The translations under genes and the position numbers were made by a program. Positions 11,009 to 23,428 of a stretch of 64,000 nucleotides of DNA are shown piece after piece. Numbering within the stretch: position 1 is the first letter of the stretch; each line of letters starts with the position of its first letter. The stretch is from Ambrosia x helenae (taxonomy: Eukaryota; Streptophyta; Magnoliopsida; Asterales; Asteraceae), in assembly GCA_030844895.1 (NCBI GenBank), contig CM061228.1:54735081-54799080 (forward strand), in the 5' to 3' direction. Below the pieces are notes generated by a model. The model did no database searches. It saw only the letters and a program-made list of their open reading frames with translations, and was not told the origin of the DNA.

Positions 11009-13211
11009 TTATTCACAAGCAATCTTGGTGTCAAAGCTACTAAGACAGATGGCAAATGCTTGAAAAGCAGATATAGGGTAGCGATAATCCATCGTAAACA
11101 CGTCCTTCCCTACTTTCCCAAACTGGAGAATAACCTTTTCATATTGTGGGCCCGATTGTCCACTTGGTGGTGTAGCTACCAGCTGAAAGTTTTTCACTGA
11201 AGCAACTGTTACCCGTCCTTGGAAATTCAGACACCAGCACTGAAGCTGTTCATGCCACCTAGGCGATTTGTTTTTCAACACTAAAGGCTCGTCTCTCTGA
11301 TTACCTGATGCTACAGGCCCACTTTTTTCCATACGGTTTGATCTGGATCTGAAGAAGGGAATTGAAGGAAAAGATTCACCGCTGCTAAGCGGGAACTCGG
11401 TTTGTGTGGGAGCCACGCCTCCAGATTCAACTGAAGAACTAGGGATAGGATCCATGATGCATTGCATTCTTCTTGGACCCCTGATTATACAAAGCAAATA
11501 AAAATGATTTTCCTTGTACAGTTCTGCATAAAATAAAATTAAAAAATCTAGTTTGACACAAGAATTCTAAGATGTGATGAATAGGGGCTGTTTTGAAGTG
11601 CGTTTTGGAAAGTTACAATTTTATATTCAATGTTAACCATTATAAACTGTTCATAAAAGATGGTGGTTGGATGTATTTATGCTTAAAGTTCTTATAGTAT
11701 GTGATATTAACTAATCAGAATTAATTCGTTAACTGTGATTGAAGGGGTTGTAGGATATTGCATAACACTTTGTGAAATGGAAGCAATGCCCCAATATTGG
11801 TGAATAAATTTTGAAATCAGGTAATTTTAATTATATAATCAAAAGAACAAATAGCAAAATTAGTTTGTCAAAACATTAGAAGTTAAATATCTGGAAGTAT
11901 AAGGATTTCATGTTACCTGGACCCTAACATGTTCAACTCGTATGAGATATGAGCTACGGGATAGCTTCCAGCAGGAACCCTAGGAGAAACTTGACTGGAG
12001 CCCATAAACCTGGTGGAGCGACTCTTTGTCATTTTAGCTCCATCATGAGGTGGCAAACCATCATATACAATGAACCTGGTTCCCAAAAAGTTTGATCTGT
12101 GCCAAATCATAAACGAATTATGTTAATTAATCTCAAAGTGTATTACAAGCCAGCTAGATGTTTTTAAAATGGTAACTAAACCTTAATTTTCCAATATATC
12201 TACTGCTCCCCTTTGACATGTCATCAGCATGTAAAGAGATGATGTAGTCGGTACATGTGGGGCGTCTAAACTTGCGAGCGGCAAGAAGAAATTTTCCATC
12301 ATCAGCAAGTGCTGTCACATTAATTGCATCAAGTAATATATGTGAATCCCAAATGCGAATATAATTAACCACACAAAGGTATTGAAATAATAATATCAAA
12401 TATTTATCTAGAGTGAAACATTGATAGTTATCCATACTTAAACATTGATGATCAGCCAGCTTAACAGTTAAAGGAGACAATGTCAATCCATTTATTGATG
12501 AATAGTTTCATTTTGGATTTTTGGTTATGTTTTGTATCTTACGGGCCAAATAGGCAAAATCAAGAATATTTGAGTTCAATGAAAACGGATATACGGGTCA
12601 GAAATCAGCCGAACGTGTACTTTGATGCATACAACCTCGCTAAAAAAGTTATTGTCATTATTAGATTCTTGTAATAATACAGTTTTTGCAATTGTAATTA
12701 ACACACAAATATTCATCATTCTTTTAAAGAACATATAAATGCATGTTTTCAGGTTGGCCGCCATTTCGACAAGTTGACCAACCCACCCGATTTGCTGCCA
12801 ACATATGAGGTCCAACAACAAGTTTAACAAAATCAAATGATGATTCGTTTTGTTTACAATCACATATTTAGTGTGACTTTAATTAACCATGCACTTGTTG
12901 GCAATGTTCCAACCGCTTTTGAGAAGAAAACAGAAATAGAATGGATGTATACCTTGAGTCAAACTAAGGTAGAGTAAATATGTTTGAGTAGACCGCTGCC
13001 GTTTTATAAAGCATTGAAGGAGAGATTCTCTTGGACCAGGCTGCACATGATAGAACTAAAAATCAATTATTAAGTCAGGCAGTTAAGAGGCCAACTTAAC
13101 ACCAAAGGGTTTGTAAAAAAAGTGTCCTTCCCCAAGTGGTTGAGGGTTCTAGTTCCCTGGTGGACGAAGTGTAGGTTTAGCAATAGGATTATGTGGGTGT
13201 GTGAGTTACCC

Positions 13212-13254
<43 letters not shown>

Positions 13255-14899
13255 CCAACTACACTTATGAAGCTTCAACATTAACTACCAAAGTATTCAC
13301 ATCTGTCAGCAAGCAATTTCCAATATCAACACCAACTTTAAGTAAAGTTTTAACATATGAAGCACTAGCAATAGGTAGTACCGTAGTAAAGGGCGCACAA
13401 AAAGTGCATATGCCCAAGACAAGCAGTAGGTAAAAGAACGGCTCAAGGCCATTTTTGGCTGTTTTAGACTTGTTTCAGCTGGTTTTTGACTGTTCAGACC
13501 GTTTGAAACTAGTTTTGGCCGGTTCATTCGCTCATGTCAGTTATAGTGCACCACTATCCATTTGGGCGCACCTTTGGCGCCTCCGATTACATAGGCGAAG
13601 CATGACACGATTTCCAATTTCTAAAACATAATAAACACCAAGTCGAAGATGAAAAACCGCATTTTAACAAGGGAACTATGCAGAAAGCCAAAATTTATAC
13701 ACACCACTTCATTTATCAAGGTGATGCAAGAAATGTAAATTCGAGCCAACTAACACGGAGAGAATGGACCTAAAGATCACTATGAATGTCTAGTGTCTAC
13801 AATGCCAAAAAAGAAGACAACATTAATCTTCTACTACAACAACAACAACCATACCCAGTATAAATAATCCTAACCATAGTCAATCTATCAGTAGGGTATG
13901 GGAAGAGTGAGAATGTGAGATGTAGGCAAGCCTCACCTTTATCCCATGTCCCAAGGGATAAAGAGACTGCTTCCGGTGAAACCCTCACCTCCAAAGCCAC
14001 AATCAGCTAAAAGTGTTAGATTTTTTTTAAACCATCTTAGAGAGATACATGCAAAGGCCCTAAGAAGAAATTGAGAAGCTAGGCTCCTAAGACAAGACTC
14101 CAAAACCAATAGTATTATCATCCTAAAAGTCCTTAACCCTAATCTCACGTCTCCACGAACACCTATCCTCGACCATGTCCTCAGAGAGATGCAAGTATAT
14201 CAAATCTAGCCTAACTCGCTCTAGGGATGAGCATTTCGGTATTAAATACCAAAATACCAATACATGTTCCTTTTCGGTGCCAAGTTTTGGCAAAAATCGG
14301 TTTCGGTATTTTCGGTCTAGAGATCAGTTCGGTACTGAGCTCGTCCCTAACTCGCTCCCCCCAAGTCATTTTCGGTCAGCCTCTACTTGTAATCTTCCTA
14401 ACCAATCATCAACTAATATTCAGGCATCATATTTCAAAATCAAAACTTAATGCAGCACCAAACTCCAATAAATACCGCATAATTCACCAATCAAAATCCT
14501 TCAAAACTCAAAACCTAACCTAACCACCAACCACAATTTAAAAAAAAAAAAAAAAAAAAAAGTGATCACCTGTTTGACCGAAATAGGAAAAGTCAACAAG
14601 CCAGAAAGCTCAGGACGTTTAACAATCTCCTTCATGATCTGTCTCCAGCTCCTGCAAACAGTAGCACACCAAACAACATTCTTCCTATTGGGCCACTTAT
14701 CCTCAGACGCTTCAATCCTAATCAAGACCTCACGCAACAGCTCCTGAGGCATATTCGCCCAACAGCTCTGTTTCAAACCATCTTCGATTATTATTAATTC
14801 ATCGTCTGCGTCTTGTTTAAGGTCCGATGCAGCGGCAGACATGGAAGAGTCCTGGATGACCCGGCTGGATCGGCTTCTTAATCCGCAGTCGAGATTCAT
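11009..14899 (-). CDS. TLP: Tubby-like F-box protein, five coding exons, apparently intact
   Basis: Exons by GT-AG junctions and frame: 14899-14570, 13040-12953, 12311-12182, 12096-11917 and 11480-11009 (stop TGA). They join to 1200 nt, 399 residues. An F-box lies near residues 47-100 (WANMPQELLREVLIRIEAS, then W-P-N-R-K). The Tubby domain fills about 111-399: GPRESLLQCFIKR, KFLLAARKFRRPTCTDYIIS, YIGKLRSNFLGTRFIVYD, YELNMLGSRGPRRM, APRWHEQLQ-like PRWHEQLQCWCLNF, GKVGKDVFTMDYRYPISAFQ and the family C-terminus FAICLSSFDTKIACE. By family knowledge the Tubby domain binds phosphatidylinositol 4,5-bisphosphate at the plasma membrane and the F-box joins SCF ubiquitin ligases; plant members are tied to stress and ABA responses. 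Length and C-terminus are typical. The start is the first Met; Met20 is an alternative. Intron 1 (1.5 kb) holds a SINE and a MITE. Confidence 0.93.
13097..13253 (+). mobile_element. SINE with 39-nt poly(A) tail in intron 1 of the Tubby-like gene
   Basis: A short non-coding unit ends in A39 (13215-13253) and is bounded by GCCAACT at 13090-13096 and 13254-13260. It has A-box-like CCCCAAGTGGTTGAGG and B-box-like GGTTCTAGTTCC sequences, but they are closer together than usual, so the tRNA-related head looks rearranged. It lies antisense to the host gene. Confidence 0.72.
14222..14349. mobile_element. 128-bp hAT-type MITE with exact 8-bp target duplication
   Basis: Termini TAGGGATGAGC and, on the complement, TAGGGACGAGC form an inverted repeat. 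ACTCGCTC flanks it exactly at 14214-14221 and 14350-14357. The interior is rich in TTCGGTATT/AATACC. It sits in intron 1 of the Tubby-like gene, about 220 nt from the exon-1 splice donor. Confidence 0.85.
14540..14561. repeat. Poly(A) run next to the exon-1 splice donor
   Basis: On the gene strand this is a T22 tract starting 8 nt after the intron-1 GT. U-rich sequence beside a donor generally favours plant splicing. No target duplication was found, so I do not call it a transposon tail. Confidence 0.5.
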
Positions 14900-15139
14900 A
14901 GGAAAGTAGTAGTGGGTTGGTTGAAGGATTGGATCGATGGGGTGGGCTATTACTATTAGGGTTTGGGTGAAAGAGACATGGACAGCTCATTCATCCTGCC
15001 ACTGTTGCAACAACAACAACAACTTGTTCGACAACCTATGCGTTGGATGAATTTGATGTTCCAAATTTCATATTCATTTTTATTTAATTTTTTTAAATAA
15101 ATTAAACCTTTTATACTTTTTTTTATTAAGTTTACTAGC
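14900..15139. promoter_or_regulatory. Presumed 5' UTR and promoter region of the Tubby-like gene
   Basis: About 240 bp between the start codon and the first repeat upstream. It contains a CAA repeat near 15007-15021 (plus strand). No clear TATA box on the minus strand. The assignment rests on position only. Confidence 0.35.
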
Positions 15140-15243
15140 TTGATGAGCTCGATGATACCGAACTGATCCTGATACTAAAAATACCGATACTGATTTTTGC
15201 GTAAATATATGGTACAGTATGGTATCGGTTGAGTATCGGTATG
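15140..15243. mobile_element. Left half of an ACCGATACC-rich MITE, split by LTR D
   Basis: Contains ACCGAAC, ACCGATAC and GGTATCGG motifs like the interior of the MITE at 14222. The right half, 25267-25325, continues with GGTACGGTATTGG and ends ACCGAACCATCCCT, resembling the complement of a TAGGGATG terminus. The left boundary is uncertain. Confidence 0.5.
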
Positions 15244-15394
15244 TGTGACAACAGTCAACGATCCAGGTCAACATCCGTACGCATTTACTTATTATTGTCA
15301 TTTCATATGCATAATTGGATATTTTTGCACACACTATACCCTCCCCAGTCTAGTGAATCACCAATTATTGAGAAAACTCACTCATTTATGCATA

Positions 15395-16372
15395 CTGTGG
15401 CGGACCCATGAATTTCCTTTATGGGGTGCGGAATCTCTAAGTCCCTGGGTCGTTTATCGATCAGGTGGCCGGGTCGGGTCAGGTCGTATGCCAAAAATAA
15501 TAATCAAATTATATAATCAACAAAAGGAAACCAAAAGCCAAAATTAATTTAAATGTCGTTATATATGCATAACAAAATTTTATAATCTAAAGTTGTGGTT
15601 ACATCTCGGCTAATCGTGTAACATTGTGAATTTAACCTGAATCTTGAATTCACAAAACATTTCGACTCTCACACATCATCATTTATTGTACTATATTAAA
15701 ACGTATTCCAACAAATTTTAGACATATCAAAGTTTATTCATAAACGCCAAACTTAAAAAAGTTTATATATTTTCCATTAATGTTTATAAACACCAATAAT
15801 GTTTTTAAAGAAATGGTCAAAGGAAATGTTTGTAGTATACACCCTACATAAAAAACGTGGGTGTAGGCCACATTATCACCTTCATGAGGTCTTCCCTTGT
15901 TCCATCTTCTTTTATTTTTTGGTGTTTGTAAGCTTGTTGGGTTTTCAAATTTCTGCACATCATCACCTTTACGAGGTCTTCCCTTCTTCCACCTTCACGA
16001 CTCTCACCCATCATCATTTGTCTGTAATATTGTTGCATCTTCACAACTCCATCTCTGCACAAATATTCACAACCCCAACTAATTTCTTACACAAAATTAA
16101 CATTCTATGAAGTTGAACCATCAGATATCAGCACACATCTTTCTGTATCGAAACCAATGCTTTGTTGGGATCTTGAAGGGGATAGCTCTAGAGAAAACTA
16201 GATCGGAGGTAGTCGGCTCTGGTCTGGGTTTGAAAACACTAGTTTCAAAGTCCAAGGGGTGTGATTGAAAATTTTCAAGGGGTGCGGACGGGATTAACAC
16301 GCGTATATAACACTAAAAAAATTATTTTCAAGGGGCGCCCGCCCACCTTCGGCTGGCATGGGTCCGCCCCTG
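15395..16372. mobile_element. Non-autonomous hAT-like element inside LTR D
   Basis: Ends CTGTGGCGGACCCATG (15395-15410) and, on the complement, CAGGGGCGGACCCATG (16372-16357) form a 16-bp inverted repeat with two mismatches. CAGGGGCGGA-type ends resemble the Tip100 group of hAT elements. Sub-terminal GGGGTGCGG motifs recur. No transposase, and no 8-bp target duplication was visible (TATGCATA versus ACCACACC). Confidence 0.6.
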
Positions 16373-17817
16373 ACCACACCCGGACTATACAAAACAACGG
16401 TGCATGTGACTATACCCAAGGTGGAAAGCTATGCAATCCACACAAACCCGGACAATCACAAAAGCATTTCATGAGGTTACCACACTCTAACACATGGTAA
16501 ACTCCTGCCTAACACACGTATACGGATTACAATTGTTATCAAATGTTAACATCAAACAACATGTGTTCACAATTAATGGACATTATGTCACACCCTCAAA
16601 TTCCACGTGCGGGGTTTTACCGCGAGGCGCGTGACAAACCAGGATCTAAGTCAACGGTCACAATAAACGACACTATATGATACGTAAAAATGACACAAAC
16701 AAACCAACAAGTTTTCATAAATAATCCATCGTTGCGGAAGCGTAAAACTTTATTACAACCCAAAATGCAAAAGTACGTAAGTCTGAAAAAGCTAAGTAAA
16801 ATGCATATGAATCCTAGACGCCGTGGGACTCCGTGCGCCTATGATAAGCTGCTACCTCAACGACCTGAGACAAACATGCTAAAAACGTCAGCAAATAATG
16901 CCGGTGAGTTCACAGGTTTTATGTTAAACGTTTAAGTAATGAAAGCCATCATGTTATCACTATGTTAGAAATGATAGCGTTAGCTAGACGCATGAGTAAT
17001 ACTACTACGACCGGAAACCATTACAGACAACGATATATGATTTTTGCCCGAAACGATTATGCACTACCATTCCCCGGTAGCGTTATGACCGAGACATATG
17101 CACCCGCCCGGCTCCCAGCCGACGGGTGGGGTCTGTCAGTCCCAATAGATCTATCCACATTTCCCCCGTTATGCTATCCAGCATATTCATGGTTTCCCCG
17201 GGACTTTATGTATCGTATAGCACAAATGAATTAAACACTAGTATAACATGATAATTTATGAAATATGTATAAGCATGTGTCTCCCCCGAAATGTAAAACG
17301 TAAAGTGGGGCCGTGAAACTAACCTGATGCTGCTTCACACACTAAGACAAGTAAACCTGCTCAATAGACGGCACCAAATACCGGTGACCTATCTTGACGA
17401 GCGTATAAGGTGTTAGACTAACAACCCGTAGGTTGATTAGTCCTTAACAGTCCAGACCATAACCGTGTACATATGAAATGATGTTTAAACGTTTAACCGA
17501 CCACACCAGACAAGACCCGACATCCCATTGGTGACCTGACATCCCACGTGTTAGCCACATACAAGATATCATGCAACTTATGCGATTAAACACTTAGCAT
17601 GCGCAAACATTTACCCTATCTATCATAACGCCCAATTAACGCATAAACAAGTCCGAACACGTGTTACTAAGTCATTAGACATGTCACGGGGTTCCTAACA
17701 TGTTCCTAGGTGTCAATTCATGTTTCGGGATGTTAAAATATACATATGGCAGCATTACACGCGATTAGGAATCAAACATGTGATTAGGAAAAGTCAACTG
17801 GTGATTAGGAAAGTCAA

Positions 17818-18002
17818 ACTAGTGAATAGAATTGTAATTGCTAGTAAAGTGGGGAATAGAATTGTAATTGCTAGTAAAGTAGGGAATAGGACTCCTATTC
17901 ACTAGTAAAGTGGGGAATAGGACTCCTATTCGCTAGTAAAGTGGGGAATAGGGCTCCTATTCGCTAGTAAAGTGGCGAATAGGGCTCCTATTCGCTAGTA
18001 CT
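17818..18002. repeat. 31-bp tandem repeat in LTR B, about six copies
   Basis: The unit contains GCTAGTAAAGTGGGGAATAG and ends with ACTCCTATTC. Early copies read AATTGTAATT where later ones read ACTCCTATTC. Adjacent copies form hairpins such as CTATTCGC (17957-17964) with GCGAATAG (17975-17982). Confidence 0.85.
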
Positions 18003-18804
18003 GCACTGTTCTGTCCTTTTTGCGCGTTTACCCTCCAAAGCAGATCTGAAACATGTGTAAACACCCAATACCCAACCCAAAACATTAACCCAACTATTTC
18101 AAGCAAAAACCCCTAATTTATCATCACCCTAGCCGTCCCGAATGCATGCGGTTTCCCAAAATAGCATAACTTGCATGTAAGCATCACATCAACATGTAAA
18201 ACTTACCCTAAATAGCAAATATTCAGATTTCATCACATAACGACGTTATCCGACATTATCCTACTGTTCTAGCATCATCCTAGAGTAAACCCTAACCTCA
18301 AACAATCAACAAAACACAACATATCATCATCAATCCACCGTAATCACTCAAACGGGTCAAAACGCCTAATATCAATATTACACATCTATGAACCTTCAAA
18401 CTCCTAGATTATCATCATATTAACTTATTTAGATTAGAAACATAATAATAACACAAGAACAATCATGTTTAAACGATAAAAATCCTATCTTGCATGAATA
18501 CATCACATATAACAAGTATAGATGTTTGGGTTTGTTTTGAAACCGATTTTAATAAGTTTTCAAAGACACAAATGTTTATAAATCAGGTCTGGACCTTTAG
18601 GGATCAAAACAATATTATATTAAAATAATATCATATTAAAGGTTTGGGATGAAGAACACACCTTGAAATGGTGAGATTATGGGGTGTAAGGCTTCAAAAT
18701 GTGATTTCTTGATAAAAAACGTGTTGCAGAGGTTGGATAAGGCGTGGGGTGGCTTTGGGGTGTATTAGGGTTTCACAAATGATGTTTTAAAAACATAAGG
18801 ATGG

Positions 18805-18812
18805 TATTTATA
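18805..18812 (-). promoter_or_regulatory. TATA box of LTR B
   Basis: CCTATAAATACC on the minus strand, about 1.5 kb upstream of the donor-like site and at the same relative place as in LTR A. Confidence 0.55.
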
Positions 18813-18861
18813 GGCGTTTTTAGTCGTCACATGCAGTATAGGCGAGTACAGGATTGTTACT

Positions 18862-18915
18862 GGCGATTAGGGGTTCTATTCGCTAGTAACAACTAGCAAT
18901 TAGCCCCTAATCGCC
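18862..18915. repeat. Nested perfect hairpin in LTR B upstream of its TATA box
   Basis: GGCGATTAGGGG (18862-18873) is the exact complement of CCCCTAATCGCC (18904-18915). Inside the loop GCTAGT (18882-18887) pairs with ACTAGC (18892-18897). The GCTAGT and CTATTCGC words are shared with the 31-bp repeat downstream of the TATA box. Confidence 0.75.
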
Positions 18916-19328
18916 CCAAGGGGTCTTCTATTCGCTACATTATTGGTTATTAGGGCTAATCCCCATGTCCTAATCGCCCCTAGCCTATGCATCCTAGTTT
19001 TTGGCGTGTTAAACCCTATTTTAACATATATAAACACGTATTCACATACCGGCAAGTCATATAATGATTGTAAGCACATAATGCATGATAACTAACACGT
19101 TCCCATCCGTTCACCAATTCTCGGGACTCGAGATTTACGTGTGTGCGTTAAACCCGACGATTCCACGAATCACCGATCCTTGTACACATGGTTATGGACC
19201 GGCACCCAATGGTCCCTCGGACCATTGTAACGACTCCCGATGATTCCCGAATCATCGATACGACTCAACCGAGCCGGTCAAGTATGATATTAAGTAGTTG
19301 TTCTCAATGTTTTTGTTGAGGTAGACTC

Positions 19329-19441
19329 GTATGTATGCAAAGTATGAAACGTATGTATGTAAAGTATGAAACGTATGTATGTAAAGTATGAAACGTATGT
19401 ATGCAAAGTATGAAACGTATTATATAAAGTATGAAACGTAT
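19329..19441. repeat. 22-bp tandem repeat in LTR B
   Basis: About four and a half copies of a unit beginning GTATGTATGTAAAGTATGAA, close to the U3 end of the LTR. The last copy is shortened. Confidence 0.85.
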
Positions 19442-20318
19442 TAACCTGAATATGCCGGGTGTCACACATTAATACATGTTAATATCGTCATTGAGTATTC
19501 TACAACCTGGTCAAAAATCTAGTCATGCACTTAGTACTAGAGATCGAACTAAAAGTCGTACTAGCTAATGATATTCCTTCCCATTCAACACCATGTTTAC
19601 ACTCTTGTATATATATATAACCGAATGTATACACACAATGTAAAATAAGAACCTAAGACATATATATGTATACATACGCATACACACGACACAAGTGCAC
19701 AAATACGCACATGGTTGAACGTAAATCTATTATAAATACATGCCTTGTAATTAACTTACACAACGAAGGAGTCTTGTTATAAAATCACCTTATCACTGGA
19801 TGATAATCATACACCAAAGAAGCAAGATTTTTCCCTTGCCTCTTCCCTTATTCGGTCGATACCCCAAACAAGAAAACAAGGGTTCTTTTCAAACACATGA
19901 CTTATATCATTTTGGTGACTTACAATGTGACATTACATATCCCCATATGTGATCATAGCCTAATTAGGAGATCCTCTTGAACCACATTGGCCGATCCCAA
20001 GTAATCACAAGTCCCTATCACCCTAAACACGCCAAATCTTACACGCATTTGGTTAAACATCAATCCATTTCAATGATCTAAACTAATACCCTTCTACTTT
20101 GAGAATGAAACAAACATTCCTACCTTATTCTCTTCTTGCGGCCGATAATGACACCTCAAGCACAAATGATGACAAACCTTGGATTAGGGAAGGGTCATTA
20201 TCAATCCTAAACCTATGCTTACCTTCGACCGACCCTATGCAAGGATTACAAGACAAAATCGGTTTCCAACTCACCTCCTCAACATGATGTAATCGACCTA
20301 GAGCATGGATGAGGTCAT

Positions 20319-23226
20319 TGTAACGGCCAGCTATTTTCTACAAAGTTTATTTAAAATAATATATTCATAAAACTATATATATATATATATATATTTTTAT
20401 ATATATTCATTGACAACGATATATCCTTAACTTGAAATACATTCGTATTCGCTAAATAAAATAAAACAATGATTTCGCTATTTCAATAATAATAATAATA
20501 ATGATGAGGATGATGATGATTACTATTATTAATACTTATAAATGTTCACACGCCTATATATATATATACGCTTATTATTAGTATATATAACGAATATGTA
20601 GTCCAAATACTCGATTTTAGTCGGTTCATATAAATAAATTACGTGATACAAATATTTGAGTGACTAAACGAGTGGAGTTGTAGCGAGAGACGCGACTTAA
20701 CGTGTTCGTATACGCGAAGCTCAACCACTTAATCTACCCACAAAACCCTAGCTTATATAAACACCTTAAACTCACCCCTACTCCTTCCATCTTCTTCCTC
20801 AACATAACCCTAACCACCATCACCTATAAACTTCAACCCCTACATCTCCTTTCTCCCTCAAAGAAGCAGCGGCAGCCACAGAACCACCGCCACCCAAGCC
20901 GCCACCGTACACCACCCCCTTCTTTTCTCTGCACCCCACCCTTCACCCACAAGAATCACCACTTGAGTTCCTCCCTTTTCCAAATAACAACAGCAGCAGC
21001 AGAACGAATGGCTTCCACTCTCTCTCTCTCTCGCAGGTCTCTCTCTCTACTCTCTCTCCTTCCACTCGCATCTCTCTCTCTCTGGTTGAATATGAGCCGG
21101 CCGACCACCATACCCATGGTGGCGGCGGCGGGATGTTCTGAAAGCCCAAGAGAGGGCAGAATGTGGTGGTGATGATGACGGCGTCGGGTTTAGGATGTGG
21201 TTGTGGTTGTTGCAGATTGGTAGGTGGCCAAGTTGTTAGTCAGGCTTGGTTTGGTTGATAAGCGGCTCTGTCAAGAATGGCCAGATCTGGTTCCAGTCGT
21301 GGTCTCGAGCTCATGGTTTCGTTTCGGGTCAGATCTTGGGTTGGATCCGATTTGTAAAGCTTGGATGTTCGGGTCGATTTCTGATCAAAGAGTCTGTCTC
21401 GGGTCAGATATGCCCGGGTTTATCTTGTGGTTATGGATGTGGTTTGAATCTTGTTTCGAGTCAGATTTCGATCCGTTTCGTTTTGTTGTCGGGTCTTGGT
21501 TCGGGTCAGATCTGGATAGTCAGCTGGTCAACACACAGTCAAAGGTGGTCAACTGTGGTCAAACCGGGTCAACCTCAGTCAACTTCGATTTCTGGTCAAA
21601 GCTGGTCAGCGCGGGTTACGAGGCGTGTACGCAAGGATTCACAAGCTTATTCACGGAAGGTATAACGCGCCGTGCCTTAGTTACTATTCTTATTTTCGTT
21701 TACATCGTACATGTATATATGTATGTATTTAAAAGTGTAAACGAACCGAACCATAACAAAAGTTATTTTTATTACTAGAATTATCAAGGCGTCAAAACAT
21801 ATATATATATATATATATATATTACTTAACAAATGAATAGTTTCTCGTTCTTTATAGTCTTTAATAAATTGAACCTTTTGTCGCGCTTAAAGACTTAGTT
21901 AAATTGTATTGTGTTTTGAGAATTCAGACGATTGATTTTTGGGAAAATATAGACAACTTGCGTTGTCTGGTTTTATGCAAAAACAGAGGAAACTCTGCCC
22001 AAATTTTTACAAAATATAAGAAACATATCGAGCATTCAAATCTATAAATAACGTCACGTTTTACAAATAGACACTATCCCAACTCTACTTGTCATGATAG
22101 AGATATGTGTACATAAAAATATATTTATTAATATGTATATATATAAATCTAATAGTATAAATATTACCAGTCTTCGAAAATAAACTAAAACGCTAGTCGA
22201 GTTACACTAATAATGTTTTCGTTAACAAAAAGTGTTGTTTTAACAATAATTTCTAGATGTGAGCTCATATAACATATTACGATAAGCATTTTCACTAACT
22301 ATTTACGCACGCATGCATTCGAACAACTAAACAAGTACAATTGGTTTGTTAAGTCATACACTTTAAGACGCGCATTCGTTCAATGCGAGTCTAGGTAGTT
22401 TAATAAACTATCTTTACAACTAAGAAACGAAACAAGCTTACTTGCATTAGAATTTAAGACGTCCTTTACATGTTATAGGACACAAGAGTTCAATTAATCC
22501 AAGTTCAGACTTTTTGCTACTTGCAAATACTTACACAGTGAATTTCAGGTGAGTTTTACATAGCCCCTTTCTATTTATCACCGTTTTTGGGGTGAAACAT
22601 GTTACAACATTATATATGCAATTCAATCATCAAAGTGTCTATGTGTTTTTCTATGTTGCATTATGTCTTGAACATGACTAGGGTAAGCACAATTCTAGCA
22701 TAATCATTAACATTGATCAGCCGACGGTATACATTGATAGATCTATTGGACTGACAATCCCACCCGGATACGTGCCTCCTACAAAGGTAGCGTGGGTGTT
22801 TGTTATCGCATAACATATTCGAGTGAACCATGAGCGTATGGGATGTACCACATTATAACAGTCACAAGGGTTGATTATGCACTCGATTTACTTCTAGTAT
22901 GTTTTCACTTATGGACTAGACTTGCCATGACACTTGAATTGCACAACATTTTTATCCGATTATCAAAACCTATGTAATTCTCACCAACTTTTGTTGACCC
23001 AAAATATTTTCAAACTTAACATGTTTCAGGTTATAGCTTGCTCGAAGATTATAGTTAATGCTCGAAGATGCGTAGCTAGTATTTGTTATTTTGATGTACA
23101 AATTCTTAGAACAATTGTATGTAATTTATTTAAATCATTTATTGAAACTTATTATTTACCATGAGCTACTGAACAATCATCAATACGTGACATCCCGATG
23201 TTTCCGCCATTGGTTGGGGTGTTACA
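20319..23226 (+). mobile_element. LTR C: 2908-bp solo Gypsy LTR with exact TSD
   Basis: Starts TGTAACGGCC, ends GGGGTGTTACA, and is flanked by GTCAT at 20314-20318 and 23227-23231. Its last ~700 bp are very similar to the 5' LTR of element E (same CATCCCGATGTTTC..GGTTGGGGTGTTACA end), so C and E are one subfamily. TATATAAAC at 20754-20762 is followed by C-rich and CT-repeat sequence that looks like a transcribed leader. Open frames at 20702-21172 and 21224-21778 come from low-complexity CT and GGTCA(A/G) repeats. Donor-like CAG|GTGAGTTTTACATAG starts at 22549 and acceptor-like GTTTCAG ends at 23029. Confidence 0.93.
20754..20762 (+). promoter_or_regulatory. TATA box of LTR C
   Basis: TATATAAAC about 440 bp into the LTR, followed by a C-rich stretch expected of a transcribed leader. 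Confidence 0.5.
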
Positions 23227-23419
23227 GTCATGATTTATACGCAATTGGATAACAAGACAAACTAATCTCATTCCCTAAACAAGTCCAACCCACCTTCCTC
23301 TTGATTAGTCATACACCTCATGTCTTACACCAAATGGTGTCTAATTTCACTAAACAATGCCTCAAATCAAGAAGATGAGCATTCCCAAAATGTTTTTGTC
23401 CATTACCACCTTCGGCCAC

Positions 23420-23428
23420 TATATAAGG
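23420..23428 (+). promoter_or_regulatory. TATA box of LTR D
   Basis: TATATAAGG in CGGCCACTATATAAGGAGAC context, about 1.1 kb upstream of the donor-like site of the same LTR. Confidence 0.5.

Larger units (their letters stand above)
16586..19466 (-). mobile_element. LTR B: 2881-bp solo Gypsy LTR with exact TSD
   Basis: Plus-strand ends TGTCACACCC and GGGTGTCACA are a perfect 10-bp inverted pair. CATTA flanks it at 16581-16585 and 19467-19471. Orientation is minus: the donor-like CAG|GTTAGTTTCAC (17323), ATAGATCTAT (17145-17154), CCTGTGAACTCACC (16916-16903) and acceptor-like GTCTCAG (16865) run leftward, and TATAAATA lies at 18812-18805. It holds a 31-bp tandem repeat (17818-18002), a 22-bp tandem repeat (19329-19441) and a nested hairpin (18862-18915). 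The single LTR with intact duplication is the signature of LTR-LTR recombination that removed the internal region. Confidence 0.93.

Noticed and set aside
15395..16372. Firm hAT assignment
   Set aside because: Terminal repeats fit, but the expected 8-bp target duplication is absent, so only a tentative call was made.
17720..18002. CRISPR-like array (31-bp repeats)
   Set aside because: Repeats are directly tandem with no unique spacers, and lie in a plant LTR.
20702..21778. Open frames of 156 and 184 codons inside LTR C
   Set aside because: They are built from CT-repeat and GGTCA-repeat sequence inside a solo LTR with exact TSDs and show no domain.
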